From Microbacterium oleivorans (GTDB lineage: Bacteria > Actinomycetota > Actinomycetes > Actinomycetales > Microbacteriaceae), in NCBI RefSeq assembly GCF_001691565.1, contig NZ_MAYO01000003.1, positions 496,001 to 560,000 on the forward strand: DNA of 64,000 nucleotides. Direction: 5' to 3'. The translations under genes were made by a program, and so were the position numbers. The notes below the pieces were generated by a model. That model was not told the DNA's origin. It saw only the letters and a list, made by a program, of their open reading frames with translations, and did no database searches. Positions within the stretch are counted from its first letter, which is position 1, and each line of letters begins with the position of its first letter. Positions 37,424-46,189 of the stretch are shown here, piece by piece.

Positions 37424-38790
37424 CGCGCCACGAGTTCGATCTGGTCGTCCTCGGCGGCGGTAGCGGCGGCTACGCGGCCGCGATCCGAGCCAGCGAGCTC
37501 GGTCGGACCGTCGCGCTCATCGAGAAGGACAAGGTCGGCGGGACCTGTCTGCACCGCGGGTGTGTCCCGACGAAGGCGCTGCTGCACACCGCCGAGATCG
37601 CCGATCACGTGCGCGAGGCCGCGTCCGTGGGCGTCGACGCGACGCTGGCGGGTTTCGACACCTCGCGTATGACCGCGTATCGCGAGGGAATCGTCGCGAA
37701 GAAGTACCGCGGCCTGCAGAGCCTCCTGTCGACCCGCGGGATCACCGTCGTGGCCGGTGAAGGGCGTCTGAGCGCCGAGCGGACGATCCTGGTGGGCGAC
37801 GACCAGTACGCCGGTGCGGACGTGATCCTGGCCACGGGCTCTCGGACGCGATCCCTCCCCGGGATCGAGCCTGGCGGACGCGTCCTCACGAGCGAGACCG
37901 CGCTCACGCTCGACGAGGTCCCGTCGTCGGTCGTCATCCTCGGGGGCGGCGTGATCGGCGTGGAGTTCGCCAGCGCCTGGCGTTCGCTCGGCACCGAGGT
38001 CCTGATCGTCGAGGCCCTGGATCGGCTTCTCCCCGCAGAGGAAGCAGCCTCGAGCAAGGCCCTCGAGCGCGCGTACCGCAAGCGCGGCATCCAATCCGCC
38101 CTGTCGACACGGTGCGAGGGCGTCACCGCGCGAGACGACGGCGTCTCGGTGACGCTCTCGGACGGCCGGGTCGTGGACGCCGACTACGTCCTCGTCGCCG
38201 TCGGCCGTGGGCCGGTCACGGACGGGCTCGGCTTGGCTGAAGCCGGCGTATCGCTCGATCGCGGCTTCGTGACCGTCGACTCCGGCCTGCAGACGACGGT
38301 TCCGCACGTCTGGGCCGTCGGGGACATCGTCCCCGGTCTGCAGCTCGCCCACCGCAGCTTCCAGCAGGGCATCTTCGTCGCGGAGCGGATCGCCGGGCTC
38401 TCACCCGTCCCCGTGCCGGAGTCGACGATCCCGCGTGTCTCCTACTCGCATCCCGAGGTCGCCTCGGTCGGGCTGACCGAAGAGCAGGCCCGGGCTGAGC
38501 ACGGCGACCGGGTCACCGCGTTCGAGTTCAACCTCGCGGGCAACGCGAAGAGCGAGATCATCGGAACCGCCGGGTTCGCCAAGGTCGTCCGGATCACGGA
38601 CGGGCCCGTCGTGGGCGTGCACCTTGTGGGCGATCGCGTTGGCGAACTCATCACGGAGGGGCAGCTCGCGATCGGGTGGGAAGCGCACCCCGAGGACATC
38701 GCTCCCTTCGTCCACGCGCACCCCACCCAGAGCGAAGCGCTCGGGGAAGCGTTCCTCGCCCTTGCGGGCAAGCCCCTCCATACCATCTGA
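37420..38790 (+). CDS. lpdA: Dihydrolipoyl dehydrogenase (E3)
   Basis: A 456-residue FAD disulfide oxidoreductase that reoxidises dihydrolipoamide on the E2 subunits. The FAD fold is VVLGGGSGGYAAAIRASELG, the redox disulfide GGTCLHRGCVPTKALL, the NAD fold VILGGGVIGVEFASAW, and the C-terminal His-Glu pair is in HAHPTQSEAL. It overlaps the pepA stop by 4 nt. The E2 gene follows after 63 bp, and aceE is 17 kb away, so E3 is shared between the 2-oxoacid dehydrogenases. Confidence 0.95.
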   Translation: MTRHEFDLVVLGGGSGGYAAAIRASELGRTVALIEKDKVGGTCLHRGCVPTKALLHTAEIADHVREAASVGVDATLAGFDTSRMTAYREGIVAKKYRGLQSLLSTRGITVVAGEGRLSAERTILVGDDQYAGADVILATGSRTRSLPGIEPGGRVLTSETALTLDEVPSSVVILGGGVIGVEFASAWRSLGTEVLIVEALDRLLPAEEAASSKALERAYRKRGIQSALSTRCEGVTARDDGVSVTLSDGRVVDADYVLVAVGRGPVTDGLGLAEAGVSLDRGFVTVDSGLQTTVPHVWAVGDIVPGLQLAHRSFQQGIFVAERIAGLSPVPVPESTIPRVSYSHPEVASVGLTEEQARAEHGDRVTAFEFNLAGNAKSEIIGTAGFAKVVRITDGPVVGVHLVGDRVGELITEGQLAIGWEAHPEDIAPFVHAHPTQSEALGEAFLALAGKPLHTI

Positions 38791-38853
38791 CCCCGTCGCA
38801 CTCGCGACACTAAGCTAGAGAGCACATCGCTTTTTCTTGAAGGAGACACAGTC

Positions 38854-40569
38854 ATGAGCACATCCGTGGTCCTCCCCGCGCTCGGTGAGAGCGTCACTGA
38901 GGGAACGGTCACCCGCTGGCTCAAGAAGGTCGGTGATTCGGTCCAGGCCGACGAAGGTCTCCTCGAGATCTCGACCGACAAGGTCGACACCGAAATCCCC
39001 TCGCCCGTCAGCGGCGTGATCGAGGAGATCCTCGTCGACGAGGACGAGACGGTCGAGATCGGAGCCGTTCTCGCGAAGATCGGCGACGGCTCGTCCGCTC
39101 CCGCTGAGTCGGCTCCCGAGGAGTCCGCGCCCGCCGAGGCCTCCGCCCCCGAAGAGCCCGCCGCCGAGGCGCCTGCGCAGGACGAGGCGCCCGCCGAGTC
39201 CGCACCGGCATCCTCCGCACCCGCATCGTCCGGTGATGCCAAGGACGTCGTCCTCCCCGAACTGGGTGAGAGCGTGACCGAGGGCACCGTCACCCGCTGG
39301 CTGAAGCAGGTCGGCGACGATGTGGCCGTCGACGAGCCGCTGCTCGAGATCTCGACCGACAAGGTCGACACCGAGATCCCCTCGCCGATCGCCGGCACGC
39401 TGACCGAGATCCTCGTACAGGAGGACGAGACCGTCGAGGTCGGTGCCGTGCTGGCTCGCGTCGGCTCCGGTGCCGCAGCCGCGCCCGCCGAGTCGGCCCC
39501 CGCGGCGCCCGCCGAGGAGAAGGCGTCCGAGCCCGAAACTCCGAAGGCAGAGGCCCCGAAGGCCGAGGAGCCCAAGGCCGAGGAGCCCAAGGCCGAGGAG
39601 CCCAAGGCGGAGGAGCCCAAGGCGGCCCCGGCTCCGGCAGCCGACGCCGCTCCCACCGAGGACGGCGTCACGTACGTGACGCCCCTCGTCCGCAAGCTCG
39701 CTCAGCAGCACGGCGTCGATCTTGCGACGATCACCGGCAGCGGTGTCGGCGGACGCATCCGCAAGGAAGACGTCCTGAAGGCCGCCGAGGCGCCGAAGAC
39801 CGGAGCCGCACCCGCTGCCGCGCCCGCCGCTCCGGCAGCCGTCGAGGTGTCGCCGCTGCGTGGCACGACGCAGCCGATGTCGCGTCTGCGCAAGGTGCTC
39901 GCCAGCCGTGCCGTCGAGTCGATGCAGCAGACCGCTCAGCTGACCACGGTGGTCGAGGTCGACGTCACGAAGCTCGCGAACTACCGCGACTCCGTGAAGG
40001 CGTCGTTCCTCGAGAAGACGGGCGACAAGCTGTCGTTCCTGCCTTTCTTCGCCCTGGCCGCCGCCGAGGCTCTGAAGGCATTCCCGATCATCAACTCGAC
40101 CGTCGACGGCGACCAGATCGTCTACCCGGCGAGCGAGAACCTCTCCATCGCGGTCGACACGGAGCGCGGCCTGTTGACGCCGGTGCTGCGCGACGCGGGC
40201 GACAAGAACATCGCTCAGATCGCTCACGAGATCGCTGATCTCGCCGATCGCACCCGCAACAACAAGCTGAAGCCCGACGAGCTCGCCGGCGGCACCTTCA
40301 CACTGACCAACACCGGTTCGCGCGGTGCTCTGTTCGACACTCCCGTCGTCTTCCTGCCGCAGTCAGCGATCCTCGGTACCGGTGTCGTCGTGAAGCGTCC
40401 GGGTGTCGTGTCGGTCGACGGGAAGGATGCGATCAGCGTCCGCTCGTACGTCTACCTCGCCCTGTCGTACGACCACCGTGTCGTCGACGGTGCGGACGCA
40501 GCGCGGTTCCTCAGCACGATGAAGGCACGCCTCGAAGCGGCGGAGTTCGAGGGCCAGCTCGGCGCCTGA
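38854..40569 (+). CDS. sucB: Dihydrolipoamide acyltransferase (E2) of 2-oxoacid dehydrogenase complex
   Basis: A 571-residue E2 with two N-terminal lipoyl domains (lipoyl Lys43 and Lys170, both in EISTDKVDTE). Long Ala/Pro/Glu linkers, one with EEPKA repeats, separate them from a peripheral-subunit-binding domain (YVTPLVRKLAQQHGVD, about 270-305) and a catalytic acyltransferase domain ending DHRVVDGADAARFL. Annotated relatives are named SucB, but actinobacterial E2s of this type also serve pyruvate dehydrogenase, so it probably works with the AceE encoded at 58 kb. AAGGAG precedes the ATG, and TAAGCT at about 38812 may be its own -10. Confidence 0.93.
   Translation: MSTSVVLPALGESVTEGTVTRWLKKVGDSVQADEGLLEISTDKVDTEIPSPVSGVIEEILVDEDETVEIGAVLAKIGDGSSAPAESAPEESAPAEASAPEEPAAEAPAQDEAPAESAPASSAPASSGDAKDVVLPELGESVTEGTVTRWLKQVGDDVAVDEPLLEISTDKVDTEIPSPIAGTLTEILVQEDETVEVGAVLARVGSGAAAAPAESAPAAPAEEKASEPETPKAEAPKAEEPKAEEPKAEEPKAEEPKAAPAPAADAAPTEDGVTYVTPLVRKLAQQHGVDLATITGSGVGGRIRKEDVLKAAEAPKTGAAPAAAPAAPAAVEVSPLRGTTQPMSRLRKVLASRAVESMQQTAQLTTVVEVDVTKLANYRDSVKASFLEKTGDKLSFLPFFALAAAEALKAFPIINSTVDGDQIVYPASENLSIAVDTERGLLTPVLRDAGDKNIAQIAHEIADLADRTRNNKLKPDELAGGTFTLTNTGSRGALFDTPVVFLPQSAILGTGVVVKRPGVVSVDGKDAISVRSYVYLALSYDHRVVDGADAARFLSTMKARLEAAEFEGQLGA
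39562..39621 (+). repeat. 15-bp tandem repeat in the E2 linker
   Basis: Four copies of a 15-mer starting GCCGAGGAGCCCAAG (the last with one base change) encode EEPKA in the linker between the second lipoyl domain and the subunit-binding domain. Copy number can change by slippage without breaking the frame. Confidence 0.9.
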
Positions 40570-40587
40570 CGCCACCAGCACAACCGG

Positions 40588-41895
40588 TCATGGCTGGTCC
40601 GCGAGGTCGTACACCTCGCGGACCAGCCATTTCTCTTGCGCACGCACCATGACGAGCACCTGCGTCAGTTCCGCGCCGACGATCTTCACCGCGGCCGCAC
40701 CGCCGTACTCGTCGACGACCTCGACGGCGTAGTCGCCTGCGGCCGACGCTACGACGCCGGCGGATGACGCGTCCTCCCAGAGTCGGGAACGGCAGACCTC
40801 ATCGGAGCACGCCGCCAGCGCGGAAATCACACCGCGCGCAGCGGCGACGAGGTCTTCCGGACCGGCATCCTTCTTCACCGGAGGCTGTTGCGCCCCGGGA
40901 AGCTCGTCCGCCGCATGAGGCGACGCTGACACCGACGACAGCGGTGACGGCGGGGCGGGCGCCTCGGAACCCGAGATCCCGGCCGAAGCCGGCTTCTCGG
41001 CATCCCCGTTCGGCCAGAGGGCGCCGCAGACGATCACCACGGTCGCCACCGCGCCCGCGACGAGGACGACGCTGCGGCGCGCGGGACGCGTTTCAGGACG
41101 TTTCCTCTCGACGCGCCGGGCACGGCCTCGGACGGCGGACGCCAGTGACGCGACAGCACCAGTCACGCGATGGGCCACGCCGACGTCGACCAGCCGTCCG
41201 AGCAGGTCTCGAAGGGTCCCTGCGAAGGGGCCCGGCTGGGGCGGCGCGGTCGGCTTCCGTGTCCGCGGCGGAGGACCGGGTGCGATCGCACGGCGATCGG
41301 TCGGAAGCGGCTCCGGCTCCGCGGAGGCGAAGAGCGCACCCTCGATCTCCTCCGTCTCGCGACGGAGCCGGCCCGGTTCTTCGATGACGGCGGCGGCGCG
41401 CTCGAGCGCGACATCGAGGACGCCGGGTGACGAATCCGCCGCGCGTCGGACGGCGACCACCTCCCTGAGCAGAGCGACCGTGTCGCGTCGCCAGCTCGAC
41501 GAGCCGGTGAGGGCGAGGACCGGCCGCCCATCGGTGGTCACCCACCAGCGCCCGGACTCCGCTCCCAGCCGGTCGGCTTCGGTGGCGCCGCGCAACGCGC
41601 TGACCGCGACGGTGACGAGAGCACCGTCACCCAGCGCGGACTCCCGCACGACGTCATCGAGCGTGAGGGGACAGTGAGGAAGGATGACTCTCGCCCCGTC
41701 GGACGTGCCGGCGGAGTCGAACGGCGCGAGGACGTGGTCGGTGTCGACGGCCGACCAGGCAGGCGACGCGCCGAAATCGTCGGCGTCGACCCAGACGGCG
41801 GGCGTCTCGCCGCCGCGCAGCACGCCTGCGAAAGGTGCGTCGGAGGTGGTGAGCGCGCGGAGCGCGGGCGGGACCTCGAGTGAGAGCGGATCCAT
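40588..41895 (-). CDS. Hypothetical single-pass membrane protein
   Basis: A 435-residue protein that I do not recognise. The N-terminal 270 residues are soluble, with acidic/Ala-rich stretches such as RRDTVALLREVVAVRRAADS. A basic segment (RARRVERKRPETRPARR) then precedes one transmembrane helix (SVVLVAGAVATVVIVCGALW, about residues 282-301). A Ser/Pro linker and a 100-residue extracytoplasmic domain follow, with one Cys pair (ACSDEVC) that could form a disulfide. Starts at ATG 41895 or GTG 41913 are both possible. Its last codons lie inside a terminator hairpin. It is divergent from the DUF4191 gene. Confidence 0.75.
   Translation of the reverse strand: MDPLSLEVPPALRALTTSDAPFAGVLRGGETPAVWVDADDFGASPAWSAVDTDHVLAPFDSAGTSDGARVILPHCPLTLDDVVRESALGDGALVTVAVSALRGATEADRLGAESGRWWVTTDGRPVLALTGSSSWRRDTVALLREVVAVRRAADSSPGVLDVALERAAAVIEEPGRLRRETEEIEGALFASAEPEPLPTDRRAIAPGPPPRTRKPTAPPQPGPFAGTLRDLLGRLVDVGVAHRVTGAVASLASAVRGRARRVERKRPETRPARRSVVLVAGAVATVVIVCGALWPNGDAEKPASAGISGSEAPAPPSPLSSVSASPHAADELPGAQQPPVKKDAGPEDLVAAARGVISALAACSDEVCRSRLWEDASSAGVVASAAGDYAVEVVDEYGGAAAVKIVGAELTQVLVMVRAQEKWLVREVYDLADQP
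40590..40630. terminator. Terminator hairpin overlapping a coding end
   Basis: Perfect 18-bp stem (40590-40607 with 40613-40630) and a 5-nt loop, 20 nt after the E2 stop, followed on the plus strand by TTTCTCTT. The same bases encode the last residues and stop of the minus-strand hypothetical gene. Confidence 0.88.
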
Positions 41896-42000
41896 CCCCT
41901 CACAGTGAGCCACCTCGTCCCCCGCGGGGCGGCGACGCGAGGGGACGGTGGACGGTCGGCATCCGCCGAACGGTGTGAAGAAGTCGACGGGCCGCGAAGG

Positions 42001-42006
42001 TAGGCT
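42001..42006 (+). promoter_or_regulatory. Probable -10 element of a leaderless promoter (DUF4191 gene)
   Basis: TAGGCT with a 6-nt spacer (GATCCC) to the ATG at 42013, no ribosome-binding site. Confidence 0.6.
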
Positions 42007-42012
42007 GATCCC

Positions 42013-42723
42013 ATGGCATCCCGCAGTACCGCACCTGAGAAGCGCCCTGGATTCTTCTCGCAGATCCGCTCGCTCTACACGTTCACCAAGAACGAGTTCC
42101 GGTGGCTGCCATGGGCGCTGGCCGGCACGGTCCTCGTCGGCATCGGGATCGGCATCGGGATCGGGTTCCTCGTGCAGCCCGTGCAGCTCTGGAGCATCAT
42201 CCTCTGGGGAGTCAGCGGCATCCTCATGGGTGTCCTGCTCGCCATGATCCTGTTGACGCGGTTGTCGACTCGGGTCATGTACCGGAAGCTCGACGGGATG
42301 CCGGGTGCCGTCGGGCACGTCCTGTCGACCGGCCTCGGCCGCAGCTGGGTGACCTCGGAGATGCCCGTCGGCGTCAACCCGCGCACGCAGGATGCCGTGT
42401 ACCGCGCGGTCGGTCGCGGCGGCGTGGTCATCATCGGGGAAGGCGCTCGCGGACGCTTGACACGGCTCATCAACGATGAGCGCAAGAAGGTGTCGCGGGT
42501 GGCATCCGGGATCAACGTGGAGGTGCTCTACGTCGGTGACGACGAGGGCGACATCCACATCTCGAAGCTCGCCAAGACGATCAAGTCGCTGCCCAAGACG
42601 GTCGACCGCGCCACGCTCGCCGCCGTCGTCAAGCGGATCGACTCGGTGTCGCAGTCGGTCACGTCCCTGCCGATCCCCAAGGGCATCGACCCGGCTCGTG
42701 CCCGGGCGCAGCGTCCTCGGTGA
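42013..42723 (+). CDS. DUF4191 membrane protein
   Basis: A 236-residue protein of the actinobacterial DUF4191 family. A short N-terminal region (RSLYTFTKNEFRWLPW) is followed by two adjacent transmembrane helices (about residues 33-80, with GIGIGIGIGF). A cytoplasmic domain then carries GVNPRTQDAVYRAVGRGGVVIIGEG and ISKLAKTIKSLPKTVDR. It is conserved near glnA1 in many actinobacteria, as here, but its function is unknown. The ATG is placed by the leaderless -10. Confidence 0.9.
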   Translation: MASRSTAPEKRPGFFSQIRSLYTFTKNEFRWLPWALAGTVLVGIGIGIGIGFLVQPVQLWSIILWGVSGILMGVLLAMILLTRLSTRVMYRKLDGMPGAVGHVLSTGLGRSWVTSEMPVGVNPRTQDAVYRAVGRGGVVIIGEGARGRLTRLINDERKKVSRVASGINVEVLYVGDDEGDIHISKLAKTIKSLPKTVDRATLAAVVKRIDSVSQSVTSLPIPKGIDPARARAQRPR

Positions 42724-42729
42724 CCCGAC

Positions 42730-43158
42730 TCAGCCTCTGACGAGGACGGTTCCCACGACTTTGTCGTGAAGACCGCGCTGGTCGGCGTCCCAGATGACGG
42801 CCGGCAGAACGACCACGAGCAGCGCCGTTCGAATGATCGGGCGCCAGAGGCCGGGCCAGCCCCCGCGAGCCAATTCGACGCGCATCCCGAGGATGCGGTG
42901 TCCGGGGCTTCCGCCGATCGTCGGGATGAAGAGGATCTGCAGGGCGGCGAACACGATCATCGGGGCGAAGAGCGTCCACCCGGCCTTCTCGGGCAGCGCG
43001 AACTGGTCGTACCCGAAGAACGCCGTGGCCAGGATCGTCGCCGCGGCGTAATCGATGAAGAGGGCGCCGATGCGGCGGCCGGGACGGCCGATGCTGCCGC
43101 GGCCGGTGGCCGGACGGCCGAGCCGCTCGCCGGGATAGTCGGGCACAGTCGAAGACAC
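42730..43158 (-). CDS. RDD family membrane protein
   Basis: A 142-residue RDD-domain protein with about three transmembrane segments. GRRIGALFIDYAAATILATAFFG is the RDD start, GGSPGHRILGMRVE the central conserved loop, and DADQRGLHDKVVGTVLV the C-terminal signature. RDD proteins are often Na+/H+ or solute transport-related, but this one is unassigned. The GTG at 43158 fits TACGCT plus a 6-nt spacer. A GTG at 43146 with AGGAGG 11 nt upstream is an alternative. It lies between DUF4191 and glnA1, as usual in actinobacteria. Confidence 0.88.
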   Translation of the reverse strand: MSSTVPDYPGERLGRPATGRGSIGRPGRRIGALFIDYAAATILATAFFGYDQFALPEKAGWTLFAPMIVFAALQILFIPTIGGSPGHRILGMRVELARGGWPGLWRPIIRTALLVVVLPAVIWDADQRGLHDKVVGTVLVRG

Positions 43159-43164
43159 CTCCTC

Positions 43165-43170
43165 AGCGTA
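43165..43170 (-). promoter_or_regulatory. Probable -10 element (RDD gene)
   Basis: TACGCT on the minus strand, 6 nt before the GTG at 43158. AGGAGG at 43158-43163 offers a competing, leadered start at 43146. Confidence 0.45.
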
Positions 43171-43181
43171 ATCGCGCCTAC

Positions 43182-43197
43182 GTAACATCCTCGAAAC
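43182..43197 (+). promoter_or_regulatory. GlnR-type operator upstream of glnA1
   Basis: GTAAC-ATCCTC-GAAAC is a perfect match to the GlnR half-box GTNAC-n6-GAAAC. It lies 93 bp upstream of the glnA1 ATG, almost the same distance as the box upstream of amt. Confidence 0.72.
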
Positions 43198-43289
43198 ATC
43201 GGAGACACTGCCGGGCAACTGCTTCCCGATAGGTTCGAAGGGCGCCTAATCCGACGGGCGTCGACATCGCACCCGATCTTGGAGACTCC

Positions 43290-44714
43290 ATGTTCAAAGA
43301 TTCTTCCGAGGTGCTCGCGTTCATCAAGGACGAGGACGTCAAGTTCCTCGACATCCGTTTCACGGATCTCCCTGGTGTCCAGCAGCACTTCAACATCCCG
43401 GCCTCGACCGTTGACGAGGAGTTCTTCACTGTCGGCCAGCTCTTCGACGGCTCCTCGATCCGCGGCTTCGCGAACATCCACGAGTCCGACATGCAGCTGA
43501 TCCCGGATGTCACGACGGCGTACGTGGACCAGTTCCGCGAGGCGAAGACGCTGGTGATGATCTTCGACATCTACAACCCGCGCACCGGCGAGATCTACCA
43601 CAAGGACCCGCGCCAGGTCGCCAAGAAGGCGGAGAAGTACCTCGCCTCGACCGGCATCGCCGACACCGCGTTCTTCGCCCCCGAGGCGGAGTTCTACATC
43701 TTCGATGACGTGCGCTACGAGGTGAAGCAGAACTCGAGCTTCTACTCCGTCGATTCCGAAGAAGGTGCCTGGAACACCGGCCGCGCGGAAGAGGGCGGCA
43801 ACCTCGCGAACAAGACCCCCTACAAGGGCGGGTACTTCCCGGTCAGCCCGGTCGACAAGACGGCCGACCTCCGCGACGACATCACCCTCAAGCTGATCGA
43901 GGCCGGCTTCGTGCTCGAGCGCTCGCACCACGAGGTGGGCACCGGCGGCCAGCAGGAGATCAACTACCGCTTCGACACCATGGTGCACTCGGCGGACGAC
44001 ATCCTGAAGTTCAAGTACATCGTCAAGAACACGTGCGAGGAGTGGGGCAAGGTCGCGACCTTCATGCCGAAGCCCCTCTTCGGTGACAACGGCTCCGGCA
44101 TGCACACCCACCAGTCGCTGTGGCTCGATGGCAAGCCCCTCTTCTACGACGAGAAGGGCTACGGCGGGCTCTCCGACACCGCTCGCTGGTACATCGGCGG
44201 CCTCTTGGCGCACGCCCCCGCCGTGCTCGCGTTCACCAACCCGACGATCAACTCGTACAAGCGTCTGGTCAAGGGCTACGAGGCTCCCGTCAACCTGGTC
44301 TACTCGGCAGGTAACCGTTCGGCTGCGATCCGCATCCCGATCACCGGCTCGAACCCGAAGGCCAAGCGCATCGAGTTCCGCGCTCCGGATGCCTCCGGTA
44401 ACCCCTACCTCGCCTTCGCGGCGCAGATGATGGCGGGCCTCGACGGCATCATCAACCGCATCGAGCCGCACGAGCCGGTCGACAAGGACCTGTACGAGCT
44501 GCCGCCCGAGGAAGCGAAGAACATCCCGCAGGTCCCGAACTCGCTCCTCGACTCGCTCGAGGCTCTGCGTGCCGACCACGAGTTCCTCACCCGTGGGAAC
44601 GTGTTCACGCCCGAGCTCATCGAGACGTGGATCGAGTACAAGATCGAGAACGAGATCAAGCCGATCGCTGCCCGCCCGCACCCGTTCGAGTACGAGCTGT
44701 ACTTCGGAGTCTGA
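43290..44714 (+). CDS. glnA: Type I glutamine synthetase GlnA1
   Basis: A 474-residue GSI-beta glutamine synthetase that forms glutamine from glutamate, ammonium and ATP. The length and motifs fit: [40 protein letters not shown] and the adenylylation loop [11 protein letters not shown] with Tyr402. GlnE, encoded 3 kb downstream in the window, would adenylylate this Tyr to switch the enzyme off when nitrogen is plentiful. A GlnR box upstream suggests transcriptional control too. GGAG precedes the ATG. A strong terminator follows. Confidence 0.98.
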   Translation: MFKDSSEVLAFIKDEDVKFLDIRFTDLPGVQQHFNIPASTVDEEFFTVGQLFDGSSIRGFANIHESDMQLIPDVTTAYVDQFREAKTLVMIFDIYNPRTGEIYHKDPRQVAKKAEKYLASTGIADTAFFAPEAEFYIFDDVRYEVKQNSSFYSVDSEEGAWNTGRAEEGGNLANKTPYKGGYFPVSPVDKTADLRDDITLKLIEAGFVLERSHHEVGTGGQQEINYRFDTMVHSADDILKFKYIVKNTCEEWGKVATFMPKPLFGDNGSGMHTHQSLWLDGKPLFYDEKGYGGLSDTARWYIGGLLAHAPAVLAFTNPTINSYKRLVKGYEAPVNLVYSAGNRSAAIRIPITGSNPKAKRIEFRAPDASGNPYLAFAAQMMAGLDGIINRIEPHEPVDKDLYELPPEEAKNIPQVPNSLLDSLEALRADHEFLTRGNVFTPELIETWIEYKIENEIKPIAARPHPFEYELYFGV

Positions 44715-44729
44715 TCCCGGCACGATCGC

Positions 44730-44763
44730 GAAAGGCCCGTCGGCATCAGCCGGCGGGCCTTTC
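44730..44763. terminator. Terminator after glnA1
   Basis: 15-bp stem (44730-44744 with 44749-44763) containing one T-G wobble and an ATCA loop, with a TTTC end. It lies between convergent glnA1 and the GntR gene and may serve both. Confidence 0.85.
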
Positions 44764-44771
44764 CGCTTCCG

Positions 44772-45170
44772 TCAGTCCGCGGTGATCGGTCGGGCAAGGG
44801 CGGCATCCACGATCGCCCGCACGCGGTCCCCCGGCACAGCGCTCTCGCGAGAGACCTGCGCGAGCTGTGCGGCGAGCTCCTGCACTCGGCGCTCACCGGC
44901 ATCCGGCGACCACGCCACAAGGGTGCCGTTGCGGCCACGCGTTTCGATCGCACCGACCGCCTCGAGCTCCTTGTAGGCGCGCGCCACTGTCCCCGGCGCC
45001 ACGCCGAGATCGGCAGCCAGCTGCCGCACGGTCGGCAGGCGCGCACCGGCGGGCAGCGCCCCCTCCCGCATCTGATCCAAGATCTGAGCGCGTAGCTGCT
45101 CGAACGGCGGCACCGGCGACGCGGCATCGATCCTGAGCCGACTCGATCCTCTCGTCATACCGGCGATCAC
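44772..45170 (-). CDS. GntR family transcriptional regulator (YtrA-like)
   Basis: A 132-residue short GntR regulator. The winged helix-turn-helix is PPFEQLRAQILDQMREGALP...LPTVRQLAADLGVAPGTVARAYKELEAVG (split here by position), followed by only about 45 residues of helical tail. This is the YtrA-type architecture, without a large effector domain. Such regulators usually control a neighbouring transporter or their own gene. The GTG at 45170 has AGGAAG upstream; an ATG 12 nt in is an alternative. The target is not evident; glsA follows upstream on the same strand, ending 86 bp before this start. Confidence 0.9.
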   Translation of the reverse strand: MIAGMTRGSSRLRIDAASPVPPFEQLRAQILDQMREGALPAGARLPTVRQLAADLGVAPGTVARAYKELEAVGAIETRGRNGTLVAWSPDAGERRVQELAAQLAQVSRESAVPGDRVRAIVDAALARPITAD

Positions 45171-45256
45171 CGCTCTTCCTCGTTCGTTGCGGACTCAATG
45201 TATCAACACAGACCACCCGGCACGGAGCCCGTGCGTCAGAGTGCGGCACCGGCGCC

Positions 45257-46189
45257 TTACACCGACGACGGCCGACCGAAGGCGTGGAGACCCAAGTCCG
45301 CGCTGAGGATGTCGGCCGCGGCGTGCCCGCGCACACTCGTCCCGCGGGCATCGAGCGGCGGACTGATTATCGCGGCTCCCAGGACGCCGGGCACCGCGAG
45401 GACGAGCGCGCCGGAAACGCTGGACTTCGCGGGGATGCCGACGCTCCGCATCCATCTGCCGGAACCGTCGTAGACCCCGCATGTGGCCATGACGGATACG
45501 ACGTCGCGTGCGACCGCTGCGGGCACCACCCGCTCCCCCGTCACCGGGTTTCGGCCTCCGCCGGCGAGTGTCGCCCCCATGACCGCCAAAGCCCGGGCGT
45601 CGACGAGGACAGCGCACGCACGAGCGTAGACGGCGACCGCGTCGTCGGCGGTGACCCGCAACGTGCCCTCGGACCGCATCAGATGCGCGAGCGCGTGATT
45701 GCGATCACCGAGCAGGTGCTCATCCCGGGCGATCTCCTCGTCGGCCTCGAGCGACCTCCCCGCGAAGGCCGACAGCCCCCGAAGGATCCGCTCGTCGCGC
45801 CCGGCGACATCGTGGCCGTCGACGAGGGATGCCGTGAGGAGCGCTCCCGCGTTCACCATCGGATTCGGCGGACGGCCCGTGCCGCTCTCCAGCTTGATCG
45901 CGTCGAACGCCTCACCGGTCGGTTCGATCCCGACGCGATCGAGAGCGGCCCCGTCGGTGTCGGCGAGGGCCAGCGCGAAGAGGAACGGCTTGACGGCGGA
46001 CTGCAGGCTGAAGGGGACGCCGGCGTCCTCGGATGCCGCGATCGCCCCGTCCGTGCCGACGAGAGCCACCGCGATTAAGTCCGGGTCGGCAGACGCCAGA
46101 GCGGGGACGCTGCGATCCACCTCACCACCCGATTGGCCGCGGACCCGCTCCACGAGCGTCGCGAGGTCGTACGACGCCACGGCGCTCAA
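45257..46189 (-). CDS. glsA: Glutaminase
   Basis: A 310-residue serine-dependent glutaminase of the beta-lactamase fold that hydrolyses glutamine to glutamate and ammonia. The SxxK pair is in PFSLQSAVKPFLF, with PPNPMVNAGALL, and GIPAKSSVSGALV completes the active site. It degrades the product of the neighbouring glutamine synthetases. The TTG at 46189 overlaps the preceding stop by 4 nt; a GTG at 46180 is the alternative start. It lies in a nitrogen-metabolism block, though no GlnR box was found before it. Confidence 0.93.
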   Translation of the reverse strand: MSAVASYDLATLVERVRGQSGGEVDRSVPALASADPDLIAVALVGTDGAIAASEDAGVPFSLQSAVKPFLFALALADTDGAALDRVGIEPTGEAFDAIKLESGTGRPPNPMVNAGALLTASLVDGHDVAGRDERILRGLSAFAGRSLEADEEIARDEHLLGDRNHALAHLMRSEGTLRVTADDAVAVYARACAVLVDARALAVMGATLAGGGRNPVTGERVVPAAVARDVVSVMATCGVYDGSGRWMRSVGIPAKSSVSGALVLAVPGVLGAAIISPPLDARGTSVRGHAAADILSADLGLHAFGRPSSV

